Assembly (NCBI RefSeq): GCF_900112645.1
Contig: NZ_FOMO01000003.1
Coordinates: forward strand, 1 to 64,000
Source: Phytopseudomonas straminea
GTDB taxonomy: Bacteria > Pseudomonadota > Gammaproteobacteria > Pseudomonadales > Pseudomonadaceae
Length of the DNA: 64,000 bases
Direction: 5' to 3'
In this document: piece after piece, positions 58,084 to 64,000 of the stretch
Numbering within the stretch: the stretch's first letter is position 1
Layout: each line of letters starts with the position of its first letter
Made by a program: the position numbers and the translations under genes
Notes under the pieces: generated by a model
Seen by the model: only the letters and a program-made list of their open reading frames with translations
Told to the model about the DNA's origin: nothing
The model's database searches: none

Positions 58084-59136
58084 ATGACAACCTACAGCCT
58101 GCAAACGCTCCCCCTGGCCAGCCCTGGCATCGCCTGGCGCAAGTGGCTGGCGACTCTCAGCCTGACCCTGGGCTTCGCCCTCGAGGCGGGCAATGCTTCC
58201 GCCGAGCAAAGCGCACCCAAGCCGGACTGGAGCCTGGTCGACATGCCCTCGCAGAGCGGGCGCATCTTCCTGGTCACTGGTGGCACCAGCGGCATGGGCT
58301 TCGAAGACGCCAAGGCCCTGGCCGCCGCCGGCGCCGAAGTGGTGATCGCCGCCCGCAATCCGCAGCGCGGCAGGGAAGCGATGGCGCGCATCAAGGAGGA
58401 AATTCGCGGCGCCCAGGTGCAGTTCGAGGAAGTCGACCTGGCCGATCTGGCCTCGGTGAAAGCCCTTGGCGAGCGCCTCAATGCCAAGCTCCCGCGCCTC
58501 GATGGGCTGATCAACAACGCTGCGGTCATGGCGCCGCCCGAGCGCCGAACCTCGGCCGATGGCCATGAACTGCAGCTGGCCACCAATTACCTGGGGCATT
58601 TCGCGCTGACCGGCCATGTGCTGCCGCTGCTGCGCAAGAGCACCGCGCCGCGGGTGGTCACCCTGTCGAGCATCGCGGTGTTGCGTGGCAACCTCGACCT
58701 CGATGACCTGCAGTCCGAGCGGGCCTACAACCCTTACGCCTCCTATGCGCAGTCCAAGCTGGCGACCCTGATGTTCGCCTTCGAGTTGCAGCGCCGCAGT
58801 GAGCAGGAGGGCTGGGGCATCCAGAGCATCGCCGCGCATCCGGGCGTGGCCGTGACCGAACTGATCGCCCGTGGCCCGGGGCTGGACAGCGACTTTGGCC
58901 GCAACTGGGCCAAGGATCGTGACGAGTACCACTCCGCCGCCCAGGGCGCACTGCCGACGCTCTACGCTGCCACCGCGCACCAGGCTCAGGGCGGCGCCTA
59001 TTACGGCCCGACCGGCGAGGAAGAAAAGCGCGGGCCGCTCGGCCTCGCTACGGTGCCGGCAGCCGCTCAGGACGCCGAGGCCGCTGCACGCCTGTGGACG
59101 ATCGCCGAGCAACTGACCAGCGTGACCTACCACTGA
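58084..59136 (+). CDS. Short-chain dehydrogenase with N-terminal extension
   Basis: The 350-residue protein has an SDR core (LVTGGTSGMG near residue 63, NNAAV near 145, YASYAQSKLA with catalytic Tyr and Lys near 220) preceded by about 55 extra residues, including a hydrophobic stretch (WLATLSLTLGFALEAGNASA) that may be a signal or membrane anchor. It resembles retinol-dehydrogenase-like SDRs. The ATG at 58084 follows AAGAGGACCGAACA. The extension makes an envelope location possible, which is unusual for SDRs. Confidence 0.8.
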   Translation: MTTYSLQTLPLASPGIAWRKWLATLSLTLGFALEAGNASAEQSAPKPDWSLVDMPSQSGRIFLVTGGTSGMGFEDAKALAAAGAEVVIAARNPQRGREAMARIKEEIRGAQVQFEEVDLADLASVKALGERLNAKLPRLDGLINNAAVMAPPERRTSADGHELQLATNYLGHFALTGHVLPLLRKSTAPRVVTLSSIAVLRGNLDLDDLQSERAYNPYASYAQSKLATLMFAFELQRRSEQEGWGIQSIAAHPGVAVTELIARGPGLDSDFGRNWAKDRDEYHSAAQGALPTLYAATAHQAQGGAYYGPTGEEEKRGPLGLATVPAAAQDAEAAARLWTIAEQLTSVTYH

Positions 59137-59158
59137 CCAACCGCCAGGAGCGCCCATC

Positions 59159-60496
59159 ATGTTTCCCACTATTCTGGTGCGGCGCCTTGGCGCCGCCATC
59201 AACGCCGAGCGCCACGAGGTGGGGCCGGCACTGGCCGGCTTCGCGCTGTTCTTCTGCCTGTTCTCCGGCTATTTCATGCTGCGGCCCATCCGCGAGTCGA
59301 TGGGCATCATGGCCGGGGTGGAGAACCTGCAATGGCTGTTCACCGCCACCTTCGTGGTGATGCTTGTGGCTGTGCCGCTGTTCGCCTGGCTCAGCTCGCG
59401 GGTACCGCGTATCCACTTCGTCAGCTGGGTGTACGGCTTCTTTTGCCTGAACCTGCTGGCCTTTGCCGTGCTGTTTCAGCTCAGTGACGACAGCGTCTGG
59501 CTGGCGCGGGTTTTCTACGTGTGGATCTCGGTCTACAACCTGTTCGTGGTGTCGGTGGCCTGGAGCCTGATGGCCGACGTGTTCGACAGCCAGCAGGCCA
59601 AGCGTCTGTTCGCCTTCATCGCCGCCGGTGCCAGTGTCGGCGGCCTGGTCGGGCCGGCCATTAGCGCGCTGCTGGTCGGTGTCGTTGGTGAAAGCGGCCT
59701 GGTACTGCTGGCCGGCGTGCTGCTAGGCATCGCCCTGGCCCTCAAGGCGCCGCTGATGTGCTGGCGGGAGGTCGGCGGCGCGGGCCGCCCGGGCGCCGTG
59801 AAGGCCGAGAGTTCGCGCAAGCCGGTGGCCGGCAACCCGTTCAGTGGCCTGACGCGGGTGCTGCAGTCGCCGTATCTCTTGGCCATCGCCGCCTTCGTGG
59901 TGCTGCTCGCCACGGTGACCACCTTTCTGTACTTCGAACAAGCGCGCCTGGTGGCCGAGCGTTTCCCGGATCGCGATGCGCAGATCCGTGTGTTCGGCAT
60001 CATCGACGTGATCGTGCAGGCCGGCGCCTTGCTGTCGCAGGTGTTCATCACCGGCCGCATCGCCCAGAAACTGGGCGTGCGCGTGCTCCTGGCCATCGTG
60101 CCGCTGCTGGTCTGCGTGGGCTTTATAGGCCTCGCCCTGGCGCCCACCTTCGCCATGCTGGCGGCGCTGATGATCGTGCGACGCATCGGCGAATACGCCT
60201 TCGTGCGTCCCGGCCGGGAAATGCTTTTCGCCCCGCTGGACGCGGAGAGCAAATACAAGGCGAAGAACTTTATCGACACCGTGGTCTACCGCGCCGGCGA
60301 TGCCCTTAGCGGCTGGGTGAAGAGCTTTCTCGACCTGCTCGGCCAGGGCGCCGTGCTGGTGGCGCTGGTGGGTGCTGGTTGCGCCTTGGTCTGGAGCGCG
60401 TTGGGTTGGTATCTGGGCAGACGTGCGGATGAGATGAGTGCATCAGACGCCACCGAGGAGAAGGGCGGACGTAGGCAAGGGCTAGCAGGACGCTAG
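59159..60496 (+). CDS. MFS-like transporter, NTP-exchanger type
   Basis: The 445-residue inner-membrane protein has about twelve helices. FALFFCLFSGYFMLRPIRES and VRRIGEYAFVRPGREMLF are typical of the COG3202 ATP/ADP-translocase-like MFS group found in many free-living proteobacteria, where a nucleotide substrate is not demonstrated. It begins 22 bp after the SDR gene and is probably cotranscribed. Substrate unknown. Confidence 0.8.
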   Translation: MFPTILVRRLGAAINAERHEVGPALAGFALFFCLFSGYFMLRPIRESMGIMAGVENLQWLFTATFVVMLVAVPLFAWLSSRVPRIHFVSWVYGFFCLNLLAFAVLFQLSDDSVWLARVFYVWISVYNLFVVSVAWSLMADVFDSQQAKRLFAFIAAGASVGGLVGPAISALLVGVVGESGLVLLAGVLLGIALALKAPLMCWREVGGAGRPGAVKAESSRKPVAGNPFSGLTRVLQSPYLLAIAAFVVLLATVTTFLYFEQARLVAERFPDRDAQIRVFGIIDVIVQAGALLSQVFITGRIAQKLGVRVLLAIVPLLVCVGFIGLALAPTFAMLAALMIVRRIGEYAFVRPGREMLFAPLDAESKYKAKNFIDTVVYRAGDALSGWVKSFLDLLGQGAVLVALVGAGCALVWSALGWYLGRRADEMSASDATEEKGGRRQGLAGR

Positions 60497-60506
60497 AACG
60501 ACTGGC

Positions 60507-60536
60507 CGCTCCCATCTCAACGGTGGGAGCGTTTTT
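60507..60536 (+). terminator. Terminator after the MFS-like gene
   Basis: CGCTCCCA (60507-60514) pairs with TGGGAGCG (60524-60531), followed by TTTTT. It ends the SDR-MFS transcript. Confidence 0.85.
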
Positions 60537-60548
60537 GCTTGCTTTGCT

Positions 60549-61160
60549 TCAAGGACGAATCGCTGCACTCAGGTTGATACGTGCCTGCGCCTCGAGCCGC
60601 TCGCGGAAATAGGGCGTGCTGTAAATGCTCGGGCGAGTCAGAAATGAGCTGAGTACCGCTTTGCGCTTCATGCTGTAAACGGGTTCCGGCACCCAGCTGT
60701 ATTCAGCCCGTATCTGCCTGTCGTATTCGGCAAAGCGCTCCGGTGCGGCACCAAGAATCGACAGGTCAATATCGACCAACAGGCGCTCATCACCATCGAC
60801 GGGTGCCGCATCGTGCCGGGTAGCCATGATCAGTTGCTCGACACGGTTCTGCGTAGGCTGTGATGCTTCGCAGGAGAGCAGGGCACGTACAGCCCAATCG
60901 ACACTCTGCCGTTCGTTCGTAGTACCGCGAACGTCATAGACGGCGTCGTGGAACCACAAGGCAATTTCGACTTCTTCGGGGTGTTCGGCCAAATCACGAA
61001 CCTGCTCGAAGAGCGCCAGGCATTCCTCAAGATGCTGCAGGCAGTGATAGTGGCGCTGAGGCTCCGCATAGGCAGCCAGCAGCGCCTCGAAGAGAGTGGC
61101 ATCAGGGGGCAGACCAAGGCCTGACCAGGCGCGTGTCCAGGATTTTTCGAAAATGCTCAT
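60549..61160 (-). CDS. HD-superfamily metal-dependent hydrolase (COG4339-like)
   Basis: The 203-residue protein contains HYHCLQHLEECL, WFHDAVYD (the HD pair) and a later conserved DxD region (LVDIDLSILG), the pattern of predicted metal-dependent HD phosphohydrolases of COG4339. No substrate is known. The ATG at 61160 (MSIFEKSW) is preferred because the longer frame runs into a repeat element (61195-61297). It is the first of a run of small minus-strand genes. Confidence 0.8.
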   Translation of the reverse strand: MSIFEKSWTRAWSGLGLPPDATLFEALLAAYAEPQRHYHCLQHLEECLALFEQVRDLAEHPEEVEIALWFHDAVYDVRGTTNERQSVDWAVRALLSCEASQPTQNRVEQLIMATRHDAAPVDGDERLLVDIDLSILGAAPERFAEYDRQIRAEYSWVPEPVYSMKRKAVLSSFLTRPSIYSTPYFRERLEAQARINLSAAIRP

Positions 61161-61194
61161 CGGATGGATTACCGCTATGTCGCTGCCTGTGAGG

Positions 61195-61297
61195 GTAGGG
61201 TGGATGACGCTGTTTCCATCCACCGCAGCGATATTGGACCGTCACCAGTGCCATGAATAGTGCGGTGGACAAGCTTCGCGTTGTCCCCCTACCTGGC
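61195..61297. repeat. Double-hairpin repeat, copy B
   Basis: A 103-bp element starting GTAGGGTGGATGACGCTG and ending CCCCTACCTGGC. It contains two hairpins, GTGGAT...ATCCAC and GGACAA...TTGTCC. It aligns over its whole length with 62007-62100. It lies between the HD gene and the Imm10-like gene and touches the latter's stop codon. Confidence 0.75.
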
Positions 61298-61695
61298 TAG
61301 ACGCCAACAACGCTAAGGCAGTCGCTATCACGGAATATGTGGTCAAGGGCTTCGCGTAGCGCCAGGAATTCATTCTGATTCAGGTGGAAGGAAATAGTCA
61401 GGTGATCCATGTCGTCTAGCGCTGCAGCAGCCTGCGGCTCAAAGGTGACGTCAGCTCCGTTCGGGCTGAGTTCAAAGCGAGAAATTCCGCCGTACCTCGA
61501 TTTGTCCTGGCTGCACCACTCTATGTGATACGTATCCATGCCAAGAGCATGATCCTGCTCATCGTGCTCAAAAGCCCGTTGGAGCATCAGGTAAAACCGG
61601 GTATCAAACTGCTGGTCGGCGAAACCAACAAGGTGAAAATAACCATCGGGTTGCTCCATCGCTACGCATTTTGCCTCGTAAGCGAAACTACTCAT
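61297..61695 (-). CDS. Imm10-like immunity protein
   Basis: The 132-residue protein shows FYLMLQRAFEHDEQDHALGMDTY and a C-terminal LTISFHLNQNEFLALREALD, the pattern of Imm10-type immunity proteins that neutralise contact-dependent or polymorphic toxins. No toxin gene is present in the window. The ATG at 61695 lies seven bases downstream of an attC-like core, with no clear ribosome-binding site apart from GGCAGCAGA. It is a single cytoplasmic domain. Confidence 0.65.
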   Translation of the reverse strand: MSSFAYEAKCVAMEQPDGYFHLVGFADQQFDTRFYLMLQRAFEHDEQDHALGMDTYHIEWCSQDKSRYGGISRFELSPNGADVTFEPQAAAALDDMDHLTISFHLNQNEFLALREALDHIFRDSDCLSVVGV

Positions 61696-61768
61696 TCTGC
61701 TGCCTTACGTTTGGTTAGGGGCGGACTTGTGCCGGTCCGAGTAAGCGAAGGGATGATTGGAGCCCGTA
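61696..61768 (-). other. attC-like junction A
   Basis: On the minus strand this gap reads CGCCCCTAACCAAACG then TAAGGC just before the Imm10-like ATG. The core (61705-61724) resembles the right-hand half of integron attC sites, and it is nearly identical to the core at 63884-63903. A second half-site is not clear. The sequence leading into it, including the last codons of the preceding gene, is also shared with the window's right end. Confidence 0.45.
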
Positions 61769-61987
61769 TCAGTCTGGCGGACCGTTGGCTTCAATTTTCT
61801 CTATATGCGCCGGCACTGAGCCATCCCAGAAGCACTTTAGGCATCGACCGTTCTGGAAGGTATGAGTGCAGTTTGGATAGCCATAAAGCGTATGCGCGCA
61901 TTCAGGGCACAGCGCAGCCATGCTGGACGCTTTCGTATAGAACAAGCTCCCACATTCATCGCAGCTTTGGGTCGGTGCATTTACCAT
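61769..61987 (-). CDS. Small zinc-ribbon protein
   Basis: A 72-residue protein with Cys pairs CDEC, CPEC and CLKC, and a further Cys in PNC, giving up to two zinc-binding sites. It ends EANGPPD. There is no known domain beyond the zinc ribbon. Its 3' coding end and the following junction have a homologous, diverged copy at the right edge of the window (63904-64000). The ATG at 61987 lies 20 bp after repeat copy C. Confidence 0.65.
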   Translation of the reverse strand: MVNAPTQSCDECGSLFYTKASSMAALCPECAHTLYGYPNCTHTFQNGRCLKCFWDGSVPAHIEKIEANGPPD

Positions 61988-62006
61988 CGTGCTGTATGCC
62001 TAGCAA

Positions 62007-62100
62007 GTAGGGTGGATGGCGCTTTTCTATCCACCGTTGCGATATTGAATCGCCAAGGTTATGTGCGGTGGACAAGCTGCGTATTGCCGCCTTACCTGGC
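62007..62100. repeat. Double-hairpin repeat, copy C
   Basis: A 94-bp relative of copy B, starting GTAGGGTGGATGGCGCTT and ending TTACCTGGC. Both hairpins are kept in diverged form (GTGGATGGC...CTATCCAC and GTGGACAAG...TATTGCCGC). It lies between the DUF4375 stop (62107) and the zinc-ribbon start (61987). Confidence 0.75.
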
Positions 62101-62106
62101 TGCCCG

Positions 62107-62724
62107 CTAGTTGGCAGGCTGTTCAAATGGCTTGAGCAGGCCGGTGCTTTTCAAGTAGGCCTCCAGTTTCTGGCTCAAACCGTCAGGGTCCTTCCAGTAG
62201 GCCCTATCTATTTCTTCAAGCTCGATGCTCCAGGCAGGTAGCGCGGCCAATTCATCTTCTGGGTAGAGCGGCATGGCCTGCCAGCGTTCATGGCGGTCAA
62301 CAGGCGGTTGCTGGCTGCCGAACAGCACCTGCGCGGCACGTTGCAGCAAGCCCAAGGCTTGTGTCGCCCCGAGCGCCTTTAGCCCCGCAACCGCTTCGTT
62401 ATACAGCGCGCCTGAGCTGTTGCTGAAGAACTGGTGCATACCGCCGTTGTACACCTCGCCCTCCAATACGCTAACTGCGAAGTAGAGCTTTTCTTCTGGG
62501 GTCAATGAAGCGAATGCTTGGTCGCTCGCGTGAGCTTTCTCAACCAGATGATGCCAGTGGGCGCGCTGTGGGTCGTAGGCTCTCTGCTGGCGATATCGCT
62601 CCTTCGACTTCTCCATGTTTTCCCGATTGCCTTGCTTGCACGGCATGCACAGGCCGTCGGTCCTCAAGGCCGTGGTGGGAAGAATCAAGGCGCCGCAGGT
62701 CTTGCAGGGTAACTTCTCCGACAT
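62107..62724 (-). CDS. DUF4375 (DMP19-like) protein with N-terminal zinc motif
   Basis: The 205-residue protein begins with a Cys4 motif (CKTCG and CMPC, about residues 6-30) and continues with a DMP19/DUF4375 domain: EEKLYFAVSVLEGEVYNGGMHQFFSNSSG and LKALGATQALGLLQRAAQVL. DUF4375 proteins occur often near polymorphic toxin immunity genes. Function is unknown. The start at 62724 places the Cys motif at the N terminus; the frame is open 18 codons further upstream. Confidence 0.75.
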   Translation of the reverse strand: MSEKLPCKTCGALILPTTALRTDGLCMPCKQGNRENMEKSKERYRQQRAYDPQRAHWHHLVEKAHASDQAFASLTPEEKLYFAVSVLEGEVYNGGMHQFFSNSSGALYNEAVAGLKALGATQALGLLQRAAQVLFGSQQPPVDRHERWQAMPLYPEDELAALPAWSIELEEIDRAYWKDPDGLSQKLEAYLKSTGLLKPFEQPAN

Positions 62725-62803
62725 GGGGCTGATCTCGTGTAGATGGGCTGCGCCGTGGTGGCTACTCAGGCCGCTCATGTCGATAGAGCGCGCCAGTTGA
62801 TCG

Positions 62804-63391
62804 TCAATACATAACCCGGATGCCTTCGCCGCAGCGTGCGGTAAAGCGCGCTAGGCGCTCACGATGCGCCTGCTCATCGCACTGATGCTGATTCGACAGC
62901 CTATTGGCGTGCCTTATGGCGGCGTTGAAGGCAGCCTCTTCGCCAGGCAAGGCGGGTTCAAAGTCGCCCCAGACTCTATGGTCTTCGTCGAACTGGGCGT
63001 CCCAGCTTCTGAAAACCAAGTTGTATTGATGGTTCTCTTCATCTTCATCGTATTGCGCCGTATCGACTTCCAAGGCGACACGGCCTCCGAAGTTGGGGAC
63101 GGGCGAGCGTAGCGCTGCCCAGGCCATGCTGCTATCGGGCGAGAACTTCACCACGACAAGACCCGGCTCCCACTCCACGCACCAGTAGATGTCTTCGCCG
63201 CTGAGTAAGTAGCTGTAACGTGCACCGGTTTGCAGTATCGCGGCGGGCCCATCGAGATACTCCTCATCGCTCAGTGGTTGCAGATGAGGGATCACGCAAC
63301 GGGTGAAATAGTCAGCATCCTGCGGCGCGACCGAGCCGGTGTACATGCCGTCTGGGCAGGATTGTTCACTGATGAATACGACGTACTTCAT
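62804..63391 (-). CDS. Hypothetical protein
   Basis: I do not recognise this 195-residue protein. It opens MKYVVFISEQSCPDGMYTGS and has no signal peptide. The middle (DIYWCVEWEPGLVVVKFSPDSS) suggests a beta-rich globular domain and the acidic stretch DTAQYDEDEENHQ is notable. A GAGGTGCC site precedes the ATG at 63391. It lies among orphan immunity-type genes and could itself be an immunity protein, but there is no direct evidence. Confidence 0.6.
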   Translation of the reverse strand: MKYVVFISEQSCPDGMYTGSVAPQDADYFTRCVIPHLQPLSDEEYLDGPAAILQTGARYSYLLSGEDIYWCVEWEPGLVVVKFSPDSSMAWAALRSPVPNFGGRVALEVDTAQYDEDEENHQYNLVFRSWDAQFDEDHRVWGDFEPALPGEEAAFNAAIRHANRLSNQHQCDEQAHRERLARFTARCGEGIRVMY

Positions 63392-63487
63392 GGCACCTCG
63401 GCATATCCAGTTGAATGGCGCTTGCTGCGCTGTGGAGCGTAGCGGCTGAAGCTACATCAGGGCAAAAGCCGATGGCCAGCGTGCCTA

Positions 63488-63873
63488 TTACAGGTTCGCG
63501 GCCCATTCACTGGCGGGGAACATGGGTTCGCCACTTTCGTTAATCAGAAAGACGTTTGCTGGCGAACCGCAAAAGAGCGGTGAAATCTCTTCTTCGCTAA
63601 ACCCTGCCAGGCCACAGCCAATTTTTGACAGGAGATATCGATTGTCGGGATGCAGTCGCGCATGCTCGATAAAGTCTTGAACGTACGAGCCTACTTTCTC
63701 GAGTGGCAGGGTATGGCGCGGTGTGCTCTTGGTCGGGATCGCGTAGGCGCGGCCCTGCAAGCCTATGCCAATACCCCTGATTGCACCCCACTTCTTCACT
63801 GCTTAAGTGCAGCGCCCTTGCCGTGAATTCCCTACTCATTCGAGCCAGAAACAAAAATATCCGAAGTGCTCAT
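63488..63873 (-). pseudogene. Broken A1S_2505-like gene
   Basis: Reading from ATG 63873 on the minus strand gives MSTSDIFVSGSNE, a TAG stop, then GIHGKGAALKQ and a loss of frame; the intact part resumes at about 63799 as KKWGAIRGIGIGLQGRAYAI. Joined together, these segments follow the A1S_2505-type family order (FGSN, GKGAA, GLQGRAYAIPTK, LSKIGCGLAGF). One in-frame stop and one missing base (near AAGCAGTGAAG) disable the gene. An internal ATG at 63799 could still express the last 103 residues, but without the conserved N terminus. The start lies directly downstream of attC-like junction B. Confidence 0.75.
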
Positions 63874-64000
63874 TTCAACTCACTAACGTTTGGTTAAGGG
63901 GCGTCGGCAGAAGGTTTGAGCTCATAGTCATTCTGCAGGACCGCTGGCCTTTGGCGACGCGGGAGGCACCCATTCTGAACACGATGTTGGAGGCAATTCA
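63874..64000 (-). other. attC-like junction B and end of a second zinc-ribbon gene copy
   Basis: The minus strand contains CCCCTTAACCAAACGTTAG (core 63884-63903) seven to thirteen bases before the start codon of the broken gene. Upstream of it, 63925-64000 resembles the 3' coding end of the zinc-ribbon gene at 61769: one frame ends KASGPAE (compare EANGPPD), and another contains NC and QNG-CL residues, so this copy carries a frameshift or internal deletion. It continues beyond the window. Confidence 0.5.

Overview
The window looks like chromosome of a high-GC Pseudomonas. It carries the core block guaB-guaA, multicopper oxidase-tadA, mltF and purL, plus a leuA-mscS-gst-M23 peptidase-xseA block and a putrescine gamma-glutamylation (Puu) operon. 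Codon use and protein sequences are pseudomonad throughout. No rRNA, tRNA, insertion sequence, prophage or CRISPR array was seen.

Layout. 0-4.3 kb: small accessory genes (lipoprotein, NIPSNAP protein, PACE efflux protein with divergent LysR regulator, zinc-ribbon protein) and a dead DUF488 gene. 4.4-7.7 kb: guaB and guaA (GMP synthesis). 7.8-17.7 kb: a tight minus-strand cluster in which a giant cyclic beta-glucan synthase (ndvB/chvB type, about 2874 aa) is followed by a CsbD-like gene, an unknown small gene and a Crp/Fnr regulator. 18-25.6 kb: a GGDEF-EAL c-di-GMP protein, a PH-domain protein, a TetR/NAD(P)H-oxidoreductase pair and a ferric-type ABC transporter with no ATPase gene. 25.7-36 kb: multicopper oxidase, tadA, SDR/lipocalin with divergent LysR, mltF and purL. 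36-42.5 kb: YqfO-like protein, L,D-transpeptidase, pirin, LysR, an aminotransferase/omega-amidase pair and an alcohol dehydrogenase. 42.6-50.5 kb: LysR plus puuA, kauB/puuC, puuB, puuD and a permease, which should carry putrescine to GABA. 50.6-57 kb: leuA with a leucine-rich leader peptide, an MscS-type channel, GST, M23 peptidase and xseA. 57-60.5 kb: LysR, SDR and an MFS-like carrier. 60.5-64 kb: small orphan genes (HD hydrolase, Imm10-like, zinc ribbon, DUF4375, unknown, and a broken A1S_2505-like gene) between dispersed repeats.

Main points of interest are: the right-hand end, where two homologous attC-like junctions sit directly upstream of start codons and immunity-type genes accumulate without toxins; two diverged ~100-bp double-hairpin repeats in the same area; the ndvB-csbD-unknown-crp cluster; an unannotated leucine leader peptide before leuA; the separation of xseA from guaB; and two decayed genes (DUF488 and A1S_2505-like).
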